Shown here piece after piece: positions 31,874 through 42,108 of a DNA stretch of 56,267 nucleotides. The notes under the pieces were generated by a model. That model did no database searches. It saw only the letters and a list, made by a program, of their open reading frames with translations, and had not been told where the DNA came from. Positions within the stretch are counted from its first letter, which is position 1. The number at the start of each line of letters is the position of its first letter. Source of the DNA: Betaproteobacteria bacterium (GTDB lineage: Bacteria; Pseudomonadota; Gammaproteobacteria; Burkholderiales; Burkholderiaceae); NCBI GenBank assembly GCA_947453825.1, contig CANGHN010000011.1:1-56267 (forward strand), in the 5' to 3' direction. Made by a program: the position numbers and the translations under genes.

Positions 31874-34444
31874 TTGGAAATCACCCGTATTCGTATGCTG
31901 CGTGGCCCCAATTTATGGAGCCGCCACACCTCCTTAGAAGCAATCGTCTCTTGCGATGAGTCTGAGCGTTCTATCGACTCTATTCCCCAGTTCGAAACTA
32001 AAATTCGTGAACGCTTTCCCCAGTTAGGAAGCATGCGTCGTGGTGGTCATAATGAAATTCTCTCGTTAGCACACGCACTCGAACACGCTGCCCTTGGTTT
32101 GCAAGCTCAAGCAGGCTGTCCAGTCACTTTTAGTCGCACTGTGCAAACAGTAGATGCGGGCGTCTATCAAGTAGTAGTTGAATACATCGAAGAAGTCGTT
32201 GGTCGGATGGCCTTTGACTTTGCCTTTGCCCTCATTCAATCTACCCTGAATGATGCCCCCTTCGATCTCGCTGCAGCCCTCTCAGAATTAGAGGCGCTTT
32301 ATGAGGATGTACGTCTTGGACCCAGCACCGGCTCAATCGTTGATGCCGCGGTACAGCGCAATATTCCTTTCCGCCGAATGACTGAAGGCAGTATGGTGCA
32401 ATTTGGTTGGGGCAGTAAACAAAAGCGGATTCAGGCTGCAGAAACTAGTGATACCAGTGCCATTGCTGAAGCAATTGCACAAGATAAAGAACTCACCAAA
32501 AACTTATTGGCTGCTGCAGGCGTATCAGTCCCCATTGGCGAAGTGGTTACCACCGCTGATGATGCCTGGCGTGCAGCCCAAAGAATTGGTGGTCCGATTG
32601 TTCTTAAGCCTAAAGACGGTAATCAAGGTAAAGGTGTTGTGGCCAACATTCAAACCGAAGAAAAGATCCGCGCCGGATTTGAAGTCACCCAAGCCTTTGG
32701 TCGAGAAACCATTATTGAACGATATCTACCTGGCGCTGACTATCGTCTGCTAGTGGTGGGTAACCGCCTCTCTGCTGCTGCTCGTCGCGAGCCCGCTCAA
32801 GTCGTTGGGGATGGCAATCACAGCATTGCACAATTAGTTGAGCTCGAGAACAAAAATCCTTTGCGTGGTGATGGCCACGCTACTGCCTTAACTAAAATTC
32901 GCTTTGACGACATCGCCCTTGCCCATCTAGCGAGCAATGGCCTCACTCCAGAATATGTACCCAAGACTGGTGAACGTGTCTTATTACGCAATAACGCCAA
33001 CCTGAGTACGGGCGGTACTGCCACTGATGTCACTGATGATGTTCACCCAGATGTGGCTGCTAGCGCTGTCGCTGCCGCGCAGATGATTGGTCTTGATATC
33101 GCTGGTGTGGATATTTTATGTGAAGCTATCTATAAGCCACTCGAACTTCAAGGGGGCGGCATTGTAGAAGTCAACGCTGCGCCTGGCTTACGCATGCACC
33201 TTAAACCCTCTTATGGCAAGAGTCGTCCTGTCGGTGAAGACATCATCAATATGATGTTTCCCCCCGGAGAAGATGGTCGCATTCCGGTGGTAGGTGTAAC
33301 AGGCACCAATGGCAAAACTACTACTGTGCGCTTAATCGCCCACCTACTCAATGAAACCGGTTTGCGGGTTGGCATGACTACTACTGATGGCGTATATGTC
33401 AACCATCGCCTCATTGATTCTGGTGATTGCAGTGGCCCTAAAAGTGCTCGCAATGTATTAATGCATCCTGATGTTGATGCTGCAGTACTAGAGACGGCTC
33501 GGGGCGGCATGCTTCGTGAAGGCCTTGGATTTGATCGCTGCGAAGTTGCTGTAGTGACTAATATTGGCGAAGGTGATCATCTCGGTTTGAACTACATCAC
33601 CAGTGTTGAAGACTTAGCTATTCTGAAGCGTGTCATTGTCCAGAACGTTGCTCCTACCGGAGCTGCAGTACTCAATGCCGCAGATCCGATGGTTGTCAAA
33701 ATGGAAGATAAATGCGCTGGTCGTGTCATTTTCTTTGCTCAAAATCCACATCACCCAGTAATCGCCGCACATCGTGCTAAGAATAAAAAAGTGATCTACT
33801 TTGATGGCGCCTATATTGTTGCCTCTAAAGGCTCCCGCGTAATGTACCGCTTTCCCGTAAGTGAAATTCCGTTGACGCAAAATGGTGTTCTAGGCTTCCA
33901 AGTGGAAAATGCCATGGCTGCCATTGGCGCCGCATGGGCTCTAGGCCTGGATGCTGAAAAAATTGCACGCGGATTAAATAGCTTTGAAAGTACTGCAAAC
34001 TCCGTGCCGGGTCGCTTTAATCAGTTTCAACACCGTGGCGCAACCGTGATTGCCGACTACGGGCATAACCCTGATGCGATGCGAGCCCTAGCCAGCGCAA
34101 TTGAAGCTATGAAGCCCAAGAAGAGTCATGTTGTGATCAGTGGCGCTGGCGATCGTCGCGATGAAGATATTCGTGACCTCACTCGTATTCTGGGAAATTC
34201 TTTTGATAACGTTATCCTCTATCAAGATGCCTGCCAACGCGGTCGCGAAGATGGTGAAGTCCTCAAGTTATTACAAGAAGGTTTGGTAGGCACAAGCAAA
34301 GCCAAACAAGTCAAAGAAATTCATGGGGAGTTTTTAGCTATTGATACTGCCTTGAACGATATCTCTGCTGGTGATATCTGCCTGATTCTGATTGACCAGG
34401 TAGAAGAATCGCTTGCCTACCTAAAAGAAAAGGTTAGACCGTAA
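31874..34444 (+). CDS. cphA: cyanophycin synthetase
   Basis: An 856-residue enzyme that builds the nitrogen-storage polymer cyanophycin by alternately adding Asp to the backbone and Arg to its side chain, using two ATP-dependent sites. All parts are present: the N-terminal domain (IRMLRGPNLWSRHTSLEA), ATP-grasp (VLKPKDGNQGKGV, EVNAAPGLRMHLKP), and the Mur-ligase part with TGTNGKTTTVRL (~residue 476), ETARGGMLREGLG and GEGDHLG, followed by the C-terminal Mur domain. The start is a TTG with GGGGG five bases upstream, directly behind the cphA' stop, so the two are co-translated. No cyanophycinase gene is in the window. It is convergent with fbp. Confidence 0.96.
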   Translation: MEITRIRMLRGPNLWSRHTSLEAIVSCDESERSIDSIPQFETKIRERFPQLGSMRRGGHNEILSLAHALEHAALGLQAQAGCPVTFSRTVQTVDAGVYQVVVEYIEEVVGRMAFDFAFALIQSTLNDAPFDLAAALSELEALYEDVRLGPSTGSIVDAAVQRNIPFRRMTEGSMVQFGWGSKQKRIQAAETSDTSAIAEAIAQDKELTKNLLAAAGVSVPIGEVVTTADDAWRAAQRIGGPIVLKPKDGNQGKGVVANIQTEEKIRAGFEVTQAFGRETIIERYLPGADYRLLVVGNRLSAAARREPAQVVGDGNHSIAQLVELENKNPLRGDGHATALTKIRFDDIALAHLASNGLTPEYVPKTGERVLLRNNANLSTGGTATDVTDDVHPDVAASAVAAAQMIGLDIAGVDILCEAIYKPLELQGGGIVEVNAAPGLRMHLKPSYGKSRPVGEDIINMMFPPGEDGRIPVVGVTGTNGKTTTVRLIAHLLNETGLRVGMTTTDGVYVNHRLIDSGDCSGPKSARNVLMHPDVDAAVLETARGGMLREGLGFDRCEVAVVTNIGEGDHLGLNYITSVEDLAILKRVIVQNVAPTGAAVLNAADPMVVKMEDKCAGRVIFFAQNPHHPVIAAHRAKNKKVIYFDGAYIVASKGSRVMYRFPVSEIPLTQNGVLGFQVENAMAAIGAAWALGLDAEKIARGLNSFESTANSVPGRFNQFQHRGATVIADYGHNPDAMRALASAIEAMKPKKSHVVISGAGDRRDEDIRDLTRILGNSFDNVILYQDACQRGREDGEVLKLLQEGLVGTSKAKQVKEIHGEFLAIDTALNDISAGDICLILIDQVEESLAYLKEKVRP

Positions 34445-34448
34445 GAGC

Positions 34449-35474
34449 TTAGGCGTGGTAATGGCGTAAGCGATCGATCTCTTCTTTCGATCCCAGCATG
34501 ACGGATACGCGCTCATGCAAATCGGTAGGCTGCAAATCCATAATAAGATCTGTGCCATTAGTAGAAGCGCCACCAGCCTGCTCTACTAAAAAACTCATTG
34601 GATTAGCTTCGTACATCAAACGCAATTTGCCCGGCTTGTGTGGCTCACGTTGATCCCAGGGATACATAAAAACACCGCCGCGCGAGAGCACCCGGTGAAC
34701 ATCGGCAACCATAGAAGCAATCCAGCGCATATTGAAATCTTTATCACGCGCACCACTGCTACCAGCTAAACATTCTTCAACATAACGGCGCACTGGATCG
34801 GCCCAATGTCGCATATTAGACATATTAATTGCAAACTCTTTTGTGGAATGAGCAATCGTCACTGCATCTTTAATTAGCAAGAACTCACCAGTAACTTTAT
34901 TTAGAGTAAACATGACAACGCCATCACCCAAAGTCAGCGCCATAGTCGTTTGCGGACCATATACGACATAGCCTGCTGCTACTTGATGGCGTCCCGATAA
35001 CAAGAAATCAGCAGTTTGTAGTGGTGTGCTTGGATCTTGTTTTTTTAAGATAGAAAAGATGGTTCCAATGGAAACATTGACATCGATATTCGATGAGCCA
35101 TCCAATGGATCAAATAAAAGCAAGTAATCGCCAGTACCCTGAACAGGAACTGGTAATTCCATTTCTTCGGAAGCCAAGCCAGCAAGTGATTTACAGCCCT
35201 TTACACCATCGATCAGCATGTCATTGGCGATGATGTCTAACTTTTGCTGTACCTCACCTTGCACATTGCCACTTCCAGCAGACCCCAATAAACCAATTAA
35301 AGCGCCTTGTGCTACCTCATGACTTAAGGTGGAGCAAGTATTGACCACCGCAAGCAATAACTCTTGCAGGTCAACGGGAACAGCAGCACCCCTTGGGTTC
35401 GCATTACTTAAATATTGCTTGAAGTTGGTATTGGTGCTTGAGGACAAAGCCATTTCTCCGTATTTAATACTCAT
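34449..35474 (-). CDS. fbp: class I fructose-1,6-bisphosphatase
   Basis: A 341-residue gluconeogenic enzyme that removes the 1-phosphate of fructose 1,6-bisphosphate. Metal-binding acidic residues are visible in ASEEME and in the signature [13 protein letters not shown]. The C-terminal [19 protein letters not shown] segment is the family signature for substrate binding. The start is uncertain: ATG at 35474 is chosen, a GTG lies just before it, and a later ATG (MALSS) is possible; none has a good Shine-Dalgarno. It converges on cphA with four bases between stop codons. The 188-base gap to pepN shows no gene. Confidence 0.95.
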   Translation of the reverse strand: MSIKYGEMALSSSTNTNFKQYLSNANPRGAAVPVDLQELLLAVVNTCSTLSHEVAQGALIGLLGSAGSGNVQGEVQQKLDIIANDMLIDGVKGCKSLAGLASEEMELPVPVQGTGDYLLLFDPLDGSSNIDVNVSIGTIFSILKKQDPSTPLQTADFLLSGRHQVAAGYVVYGPQTTMALTLGDGVVMFTLNKVTGEFLLIKDAVTIAHSTKEFAINMSNMRHWADPVRRYVEECLAGSSGARDKDFNMRWIASMVADVHRVLSRGGVFMYPWDQREPHKPGKLRLMYEANPMSFLVEQAGGASTNGTDLIMDLQPTDLHERVSVMLGSKEEIDRLRHYHA

Positions 35475-35662
35475 CACATTCTGTAGGACTCTATTTTGCC
35501 TTGTTCCACATCAAACCTTCAAAAAGCTTCTATTTCCTGCGTAAATTGATGTTTCATTGCTAGCTTCAACAGCACTCTCAAGAAATGCCTTACTTTGGAC
35601 CTTAGATAAGCATTTAAAGGCTCCCACCTCTCAACTGGAGATCTCCGACAAGGCTAAGCCTA

Positions 35663-38269
35663 TTAATCCAAAGCCTTGCTTATCACTTCCCTGGTATCTG
35701 GAGATAAAGTCTGACAGGCTGCCACCCGTTCGAGAGCGGCTTTCATTTGCTCTTGATAGGGTTGCGCAAATAAACGCCAACGATCAAGAGCTCTAGCTAG
35801 TCGTGCTGCGACTTGAGGATTAATAGGATCTAAAGCGAGAACGCTGTCAGCCCAGAATTGATAACCACTTCCATCGGCCTGATGAAAACTCGCAGGGTTA
35901 TTAGCGCAGAAAGCATGGATCACGCTGCGTACTCGATTTGGATTATTCATCTTAAAGGCGGGATGCTCGCGTAATTGCTTCACATCATGCAAAGTAGATG
36001 GCAAACCTTCAACGGGCGGACGACTAGATTGCAAACCAAACCACTTATCAATCACCAAGGCATCTTTTTCAAAGCGTTTGTAAAAATCTAGCAAGCATTC
36101 TTGCGCTTCCTTGGCCCCATGAATCACTAGAGCCGCTAAAGCAGCATAGCGATCAGTCATATTGTCAGCAACCCGATATTGATTGACTGCCATTGGCGCC
36201 CAAATTGACGCGTTACCCTCAAGCAGCATACTCAGTGCCAGATTTTTGAGACCACGTTTGCCAGCATCAACTGCATCCGATTTAAATGGTCCTGGAGTTT
36301 GCATCTGCTGATACAAGGCGGCCCACTCTAGTGGCAATTGCTTTGCAATCTCTCTGCGGAAGGCACGGCGTGCCGTATAAATCTTCTGTGGATCAACACT
36401 GGTGCACTGTTCATATAGATAAGACTCTGCAGGCAAAGTGAGAGCAAGCTCTTTGAAAGCCGGATCTAGATTAGAGTCCATTAAGAGATTGCGATAGGCA
36501 TCAATCAGTTTGGTATCTGGCAAGCGATTACTCAAAATCATTTGCATTGCTAACTTCTGACCCGCCTCCCAGCAATTAAAGGGATCATCATCACTAGAAA
36601 ATAGGGTCAATAGATCTGCTTCACTTTGATCAAAATCTAAATTGATGGGCGCTGAGAAATCTCGATTGATCGATAACACGGGACGTTCATCAATATTGTC
36701 AAAAGTCCAGGTTTGGCTTGTCTGCGTAAGTTCTAACAACTTTTCTACTTGATCATTCTTTGAAGTCAGTAGGCGAACTTTCAATGGGATATGAAATGGT
36801 TTTTTCTCAGGCTGGCCAGGGCTTGGCGCGCAACTCTGTGTAAGTGTGATCTGGTACTGCTTCTTTACCGCGTCATAGTGATCTTGTACTTTGACGCGCG
36901 GGGTGCCTGCTTGGCTATACCAATTTTTAAACTGTGTTAGGTCTTTACCATTGGCATCAGCCATTGCCATTAAAAAGTCATCGCAAGTAACTGCTTGACC
37001 ATCATGTCGCTTGAAATATAAATCCATTCCTTTGCGGAAGCCCTCCTTGCCTAACAAGGTCTGGTACATCCGCACTACCTCGGAACCCTTCTCATACACA
37101 GTCACCGTATAGAAGTTGCTGATCTCTTGATATTCATCGGGACGTATGGGGTGCGCCATTGGACCGGCATCTTCCGGAAACTGCAATTGACGCAGCAAGC
37201 GGACATCTTCAATACGCTTAACTGCCCTTCCCGACTCGCTACCCATTTGATCGGCAGAAAATTCTTGATCTCTAAAAACGGTTAAACCTTCTTTAAGAGA
37301 AAGCTGAAACCAGTCCTGACAAGTTACGCGATTACCAGTCCAGTTATGAAAATATTCGTGCGCAACAACGCTCTCAATATTGGCAAAGTCCGCATCCGTC
37401 GCAGTCTCTGGCTGAGCTAGGACAAACTTAGTATTAAAGATATTTAAACCTTTGTTTTCCATTGCGCCCATATTGAAATCACCCACTGCCACAATCATGA
37501 AGCGCTCAAGGTCTAACTCCAAACCAAAGCGCTTTTCATCCCAATGAATGGAAGCAATGAGCGAGTCCATAGCATGGCGGGTTTTATGAAGATCATGGGG
37601 CTCAACCCAAATTTGTAATAACTTCTTAGCCCCACTGCTAGTAGTAACCGTCTCTTCAATACATTCCAACTTACCAGCCACTAAGGCAAATAAATAGGAT
37701 GGCTTTGGAAAAGGATCTTCCCATGTGGCGCTATGCCAACCATTGGGTAATTTTTCTGTCTTGAGTAAATTTCCATTCGACAGCAACACTGGGCATTCTG
37801 TCTCACGCGCTTGCAAGGTTACGCGATAACGCGCCATGACATCCGGACGGTCTAAGAAATAAGTGATCTTTCTAAATCCTTCTGCTTCACACTGGGTAAA
37901 AAAGTTTCCATTAGAAACATACAAACCCATCAGCGAAGTATTCTTCTCTGGCACGCAGATGCAAATGATTTCAACAATGAACTTCTCTTTACCTTGATTT
38001 GGCAGAGAATGTATTGCCAATAATTGAGGTGTTAACTCAAAATGGCGGTGCGCTTCGCCATTAATGCGCAAACTAACAAACTCCAGTTCTTGGCCAACTA
38101 GAACCAAAGGAGCTCCAGCCTCGTAAGCTTTGCCTGGCAAGACCTCAATGCGGCTCTTCACAATCGTACGCGCAGGATCAAGGGCAATATCTAACTCAAC
38201 CTGGTCAAAGGTATAAACAGGGGGACGATATTGGAGCCGACGAAAGCTCTGGGGCAGATCAGTTTTCAT
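35663..38269 (-). CDS. pepN: aminopeptidase N
   Basis: An 868-residue M1-family zinc aminopeptidase that removes N-terminal residues from peptides in the cytoplasm. The substrate-anchoring GAMENKG and the zinc motif HEYFHNWTGN with the downstream Glu in LKEGLTVFRDQEF are present. The long helical C-terminal domain completes the gammaproteobacterial-type enzyme of about 870 residues. Directly before the ATG is a TAAAAT hexamer six bases away and no Shine-Dalgarno, so the mRNA may be leaderless. The GDT1-like gene lies 41 bases upstream on the same strand. Confidence 0.96.
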   Translation of the reverse strand: MKTDLPQSFRRLQYRPPVYTFDQVELDIALDPARTIVKSRIEVLPGKAYEAGAPLVLVGQELEFVSLRINGEAHRHFELTPQLLAIHSLPNQGKEKFIVEIICICVPEKNTSLMGLYVSNGNFFTQCEAEGFRKITYFLDRPDVMARYRVTLQARETECPVLLSNGNLLKTEKLPNGWHSATWEDPFPKPSYLFALVAGKLECIEETVTTSSGAKKLLQIWVEPHDLHKTRHAMDSLIASIHWDEKRFGLELDLERFMIVAVGDFNMGAMENKGLNIFNTKFVLAQPETATDADFANIESVVAHEYFHNWTGNRVTCQDWFQLSLKEGLTVFRDQEFSADQMGSESGRAVKRIEDVRLLRQLQFPEDAGPMAHPIRPDEYQEISNFYTVTVYEKGSEVVRMYQTLLGKEGFRKGMDLYFKRHDGQAVTCDDFLMAMADANGKDLTQFKNWYSQAGTPRVKVQDHYDAVKKQYQITLTQSCAPSPGQPEKKPFHIPLKVRLLTSKNDQVEKLLELTQTSQTWTFDNIDERPVLSINRDFSAPINLDFDQSEADLLTLFSSDDDPFNCWEAGQKLAMQMILSNRLPDTKLIDAYRNLLMDSNLDPAFKELALTLPAESYLYEQCTSVDPQKIYTARRAFRREIAKQLPLEWAALYQQMQTPGPFKSDAVDAGKRGLKNLALSMLLEGNASIWAPMAVNQYRVADNMTDRYAALAALVIHGAKEAQECLLDFYKRFEKDALVIDKWFGLQSSRPPVEGLPSTLHDVKQLREHPAFKMNNPNRVRSVIHAFCANNPASFHQADGSGYQFWADSVLALDPINPQVAARLARALDRWRLFAQPYQEQMKAALERVAACQTLSPDTREVISKALD

Positions 38270-38310
38270 CAGATTATTTTAAGTCTTGCCAAGAATCAGC
38301 GTTTGACTTG

Positions 38311-38886
38311 TTAACCCCAAAGCAAAGTTGCGATACCAATCGCTATAAAAGTCACCGCTGCAAGCGCATGTACCCACTGAATTGGCATACGCTTAGTAAA
38401 TTTTTGGCCAATCCATACTGCTGGAACATTTGCTAGCATCATCCCCAATGTGGTGCCCACCGTTACAGAAACTACATCGCTATAACGAGCGCCCAATGCA
38501 ATCGTCGCAATTTGGGTCTTATCACCCATCTCCGCCAAAAAGAATAGGCCAGTAGTTAATAGAAATACTTGCCACGCTCTATCAAGCACTTTTGAACTAG
38601 CAGCATCATCAATATGATCTGGCACTAAAAGCCATAAACCTATCCCTAAAAAACTCAAACTTAAAATCCAGCGCATGACATCTGGTGAGACCATAGTGGT
38701 TAACCAATGCCCTAATAGGGCAGCGCAAGCATGGTTGGCAAGGGTCGCAATCAGAATGCCGCCAATAATGGCCAAAGCTTGCTTGGGGTAACGAGCCGCC
38801 AGCATCAAGGAAAGCAGCTGGGTTTTATCGCCCATTTCAGCTAAGGCAACAACTCCAGCAGAGACAAATAAGGCGGAAAAGTCCAT
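38311..38886 (-). CDS. GDT1/TMEM165-family cation exporter
   Basis: A 191-residue membrane protein with six helices arranged as two repeats. Each repeat has the family motif E-x-G-D-K-T: EMGDKTQLLSLMLAARY near residue 17 and EMGDKTQIATIALGARY near residue 118. These acidic motifs bind the cation; bacterial members export manganese, others move calcium. I looked for a manganese (yybP-ykoY) riboswitch upstream and did not see one. It is separated from pepN by 41 bases and may be transcribed with it. Confidence 0.9.
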   Translation of the reverse strand: MDFSALFVSAGVVALAEMGDKTQLLSLMLAARYPKQALAIIGGILIATLANHACAALLGHWLTTMVSPDVMRWILSLSFLGIGLWLLVPDHIDDAASSKVLDRAWQVFLLTTGLFFLAEMGDKTQIATIALGARYSDVVSVTVGTTLGMMLANVPAVWIGQKFTKRMPIQWVHALAAVTFIAIGIATLLWG

Positions 38887-39013
38887 AAATTCAATAAGTT
38901 AGGTATTTTCTATCAAGATTGTTAATTAATACAATTTGGCTATTAACCCCCATCGCCCTACACTAACACCCATATTCAAAGTAATGATTTAACTAGATTA
39001 AAAGAGGATTTAA

Positions 39014-40351
39014 ATGACAACGCGAGAAGGTAGTTTAGAGGCTCCAACCCGCCACCCCCTGGATTGGAAAAATCCTAAGTTCTACGACAAGGCTGATCTT
39101 GAAGCTGAAATGGAGCGCGTATTTGATCTTTGTCACGGTTGCCGCCGCTGCGTAAGCTTGTGCGGCTCATTCCCTACCCTATTTGATTTGGTTGATGCCA
39201 CCAAAGATTTAGAAATGGAACAAGTCGATAAGGCTGACTATCAACAGGTTGTAGACCAGTGCTACCTCTGCGATGTTTGCTATATGACGAAGTGCCCTTA
39301 CGTACCACCACATCCTTGGAATATTGATTTTCCACACTTAATGTTGCGCGCTAAGGCGGTGAACTTCAAAGACGATAAAGCTACCTTCCGCGACAAACTC
39401 TTATCTTCTACCGATAAGCTTGGTCATTTCGCCGGCATTCCAATCGTTACTCAAGCAGTCAATGCAGTAAATAAAACCGGTCTTGCGCGACTCGTTATGG
39501 AGGGCGCTCTTGGTGTTGATAAAGATGCGTGGATTCCTGAATACGCGCCCAAAACTTTTCCACAGTTAGCGAAAAAGTCTGACGCTTGGCCCGTGATCGA
39601 TGGCAAGAAAACGCCTGGCAAGGTTGCCATCTACGCTACTTGCTACATCAACTATAACGAACCCGGCATTGGCCAAGATCTCATTGGAATTCTGAAGCAC
39701 AATCAGATCCCATATGAGCTAGTAGACAAGGAAGCTTGTTGCGGTATGCCTAAGCTTGAGCTCGGCGATTTAGAATCCGTTGAGGAGAACAAAAAGAAGA
39801 ATATTCCCAAGCTTGCCAAGTTAGCACGCGAAGGATATGCAATTTTGACTCCGATCCCTTCTTGCACCTTAATGTTTAAGCAAGAACTTCCGCTTATGTT
39901 CCCAGACTGTGCCGATACCCAGCTAGTAAAAGAAGCGATGTGGGATCCATTTGAATACTTTGTTGCCAGAAACTCAGATGGCTTATTGAAAAATGACTTC
40001 ACAAAAGAGCTTGGGCATATTAGCTACCACATGGCTTGCCACTCACGCGTGCAAAACGTCGGTCAAAAAACTGCTGAAGCATTGCGTCTCATACCAGGCA
40101 CTGAAGTAAATGTCGTTGAGCGCTGCTCTGGTCACTCTGGAACATGGGGCGTCAAGAAAGAGTTCCATGACATGGCAATGAAAATTGGTAAGCCAGTATT
40201 TAAGCGTATGGCAGAGGAAGAGCCAAACTACATTAGCTCAGATTGCCAATTAGCAGGCCACCACATTGAGCAGGGTATGGAAGAGTTAGGCTTACCAAAG
40301 TCTGAATTAGCTCACCCCCTGACTTTGCTGGCCAAAGCTTACGGACTTTAA
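39014..40351 (+). CDS. heterodisulfide-reductase-like Fe-S protein
   Basis: A 445-residue cytoplasmic iron-sulfur protein resembling GlpC/HdrD. Two 4Fe-4S sites are seen in the N-terminus: Cys40, 43, 46, 50 and Cys83, 86, 89, 94 (CHGCRRCVSLC and CYLCDVCYMTKCP). Two CCG-type domains follow. The first is typical (EACCGMPKLELGD). The second reads ERCSGHSGTWG, with Ser where the second Cys would be. Such proteins pass electrons or reduce disulfides. Its partner is the DUF3501 gene 40 bases downstream. In many genomes this pair goes with a rubrerythrin gene, suggesting an oxidative-stress role, but no rubrerythrin is here. An AGAGGA precedes the ATG. Confidence 0.88.
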   Translation: MTTREGSLEAPTRHPLDWKNPKFYDKADLEAEMERVFDLCHGCRRCVSLCGSFPTLFDLVDATKDLEMEQVDKADYQQVVDQCYLCDVCYMTKCPYVPPHPWNIDFPHLMLRAKAVNFKDDKATFRDKLLSSTDKLGHFAGIPIVTQAVNAVNKTGLARLVMEGALGVDKDAWIPEYAPKTFPQLAKKSDAWPVIDGKKTPGKVAIYATCYINYNEPGIGQDLIGILKHNQIPYELVDKEACCGMPKLELGDLESVEENKKKNIPKLAKLAREGYAILTPIPSCTLMFKQELPLMFPDCADTQLVKEAMWDPFEYFVARNSDGLLKNDFTKELGHISYHMACHSRVQNVGQKTAEALRLIPGTEVNVVERCSGHSGTWGVKKEFHDMAMKIGKPVFKRMAEEEPNYISSDCQLAGHHIEQGMEELGLPKSELAHPLTLLAKAYGL

Positions 40352-40391
40352 TTAACAAGATTAATAAAAAACATTAAGGAATTATTGAAGT

Positions 40392-40976
40392 ATGGGAACC
40401 ATTACACGAGATAGCCTCCTCAGCCTTGAGGCATATCACAAAGAGCGTCCGATTTTTCGGGAGAAAGCCATTCAAGAGCGTCGTTTGCGCACTGTTCATC
40501 TTGGCGATCATCTCACCATGATCTTTGAGAATGAGTTTTTAATGCGCTATCAAATTCAAGAAATGCTGCGGGTAGAAAAGACATTCGAAGAAGAGGGTAT
40601 CCAAGATGAATTGGATGCATATAACCCACTAGTGCCTGATGGCTCTAATTTAAAAGCTACGATGATGTTGGAATACCCCAATGAGGCGGATCGTAAAGTA
40701 GCGCTTGCCAAGTTGGTTGGCGTTGAGCATCAAGTCTTCATTGAAGTAGAAGGTCAACCCCGCGTATACGCAGTTGCAGATGAAGATTTAGAGCGCTCAA
40801 CCCAAGAAAAAACATCTGCCGTGCACTTTATGCGCTTTGATCTGACTCAAGATATGAAAAAAGCATTACAGGCAGGCGCGCAGATGATGGTGGGCTGTGA
40901 CCACAAGGGTTACCCCATGCATGTCCAAACCCTTCCCCCTGAAACACTTGCCTCTTTAGTCTCTGACTTAAGCTAA
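40392..40976 (+). CDS. DUF3501 protein
   Basis: A 194-residue soluble protein of the DUF3501 type. Recognisable parts are the start ITRDSLLSLEAYHKERPIFR, the LGDHLTMIFENEFLMRYQIQEMLR stretch and the C-terminal HFMRFDLTQDMKKAL. No cofactor motif is evident. It follows the Fe-S protein by 40 bases on the same strand and is probably its functional partner. Its stop is four bases from the stop of the converging ald gene. The biochemical role is unknown. Confidence 0.85.
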   Translation: MGTITRDSLLSLEAYHKERPIFREKAIQERRLRTVHLGDHLTMIFENEFLMRYQIQEMLRVEKTFEEEGIQDELDAYNPLVPDGSNLKATMMLEYPNEADRKVALAKLVGVEHQVFIEVEGQPRVYAVADEDLERSTQEKTSAVHFMRFDLTQDMKKALQAGAQMMVGCDHKGYPMHVQTLPPETLASLVSDLS

Positions 40977-40980
40977 AAAT

Positions 40981-42099
40981 CTAGGCTGGCAAAAGCTCTT
41001 CGGCTGACTCAAAGTCTAGCCCTTGAGCTTGCGCCACTGGCGCTGATGTCAGCACTCCCTTGTGAATGCTCAGGCCATTGCGCAGATGATGGTCAATCGA
41101 TAAGGCTTTGATAACCCCACGGTTTGCTAAAGCCTCCACAAAGGGATAAGTAGCATTCGTCAAGGCAAAGGTAGACGTCCTCGCTACTGCACCAGGCATA
41201 TTGGCAACGCAGTAATGTAAAACACCATCGACTAAATAAGTAGGGTCAGCATGCGTGGTGGGTTTTGAGGTTTCAAAACAACCGCCTTGATCAATTGCCA
41301 CGTCCACTACCACAGAGCCTGGTTTCATCCGCTTAACCATCTCGCGCGTAACAAGTTTTGGTGCCGCAGCACCAGGCAATAACACCGCCCCAATCACAGC
41401 ATCAGCCTCAGATACTTCTTGCTCAAGTAACCAATGATCAGAATAGAAAGTGCGCACTCGATTGCCATACAGCAGATCAATTTGGCGCAAGCGCTCAATA
41501 TCACGATCAAAGATACATACATCTGCACCCATACCCACTGCCATCTGCAAAGCATTGCGCCCCACCACTCCGGCGCCCAGAATGACAATCTTGGCAGGAG
41601 CAACGCCGGGCACACCTGCCATCAAAACTCCTAAGCCGCCATGAGTCTTCTCAAGATGCGATGCTGCTGCTTGTATCGACATTCGCCCAGCAACCTCACT
41701 CATTGGTGCTAATAATGGCAAGGTGCCATTTAGGGAAGTAACGGTTTCATAAGCAATACAGCTCGCACCAGAATCCATCAATGCTTTGGTTTGCTTTGGA
41801 TCAGGCGCTAAATGTAAATAGGTAAATAAAATCTGATCTTCATGAAGCATGGCGCATTCTTGCGCCTGAGGCTCTTTCACCTTGACGATCATTTGCGCCT
41901 TATGAAAAACTTCAGCCGCACTCTCAATTAATGTAGCGCCAGCAATACGATAGGACTCATCGCTTAATCCAATCTGCTCACCTGCCCCACGCTGGACCAA
42001 GAGTGCATGGCCTTGCTTACAAAGTCCGCTAACGTTGCCTGGTGTTAGACCCACTCGATACTCATTATTTTTTACTTCTTGAGGTAAACCAATAATCAT
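40981..42099 (-). CDS. ald: alanine dehydrogenase
   Basis: A 372-residue NAD-dependent enzyme that interconverts L-alanine with pyruvate and ammonia. The start MIIGLPQEVKNNEYRVGLTP carries the substrate-binding Arg, and the Lys in MIVKVKEP and His in YLHLAPD are the usual catalytic residues. The Rossmann motif is VILGAGVVGRNAL. It follows an amino-acid permease gene by nine bases, and its AGGAGA ribosome-binding site lies directly after the permease stop. Together they suggest uptake and oxidation of alanine as a carbon and nitrogen source. Confidence 0.96.
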   Translation of the reverse strand: MIIGLPQEVKNNEYRVGLTPGNVSGLCKQGHALLVQRGAGEQIGLSDESYRIAGATLIESAAEVFHKAQMIVKVKEPQAQECAMLHEDQILFTYLHLAPDPKQTKALMDSGASCIAYETVTSLNGTLPLLAPMSEVAGRMSIQAAASHLEKTHGGLGVLMAGVPGVAPAKIVILGAGVVGRNALQMAVGMGADVCIFDRDIERLRQIDLLYGNRVRTFYSDHWLLEQEVSEADAVIGAVLLPGAAAPKLVTREMVKRMKPGSVVVDVAIDQGGCFETSKPTTHADPTYLVDGVLHYCVANMPGAVARTSTFALTNATYPFVEALANRGVIKALSIDHHLRNGLSIHKGVLTSAPVAQAQGLDFESAEELLPA

Positions 42100-42108
42100 T
42101 GCTATCTC

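Noticed and set aside
38887..39013. Possible manganese riboswitch before the GDT1-like gene
   Set aside because: The upstream region is short and AT-rich; I could not find the conserved yybP-ykoY purine-rich core or its paired stems.
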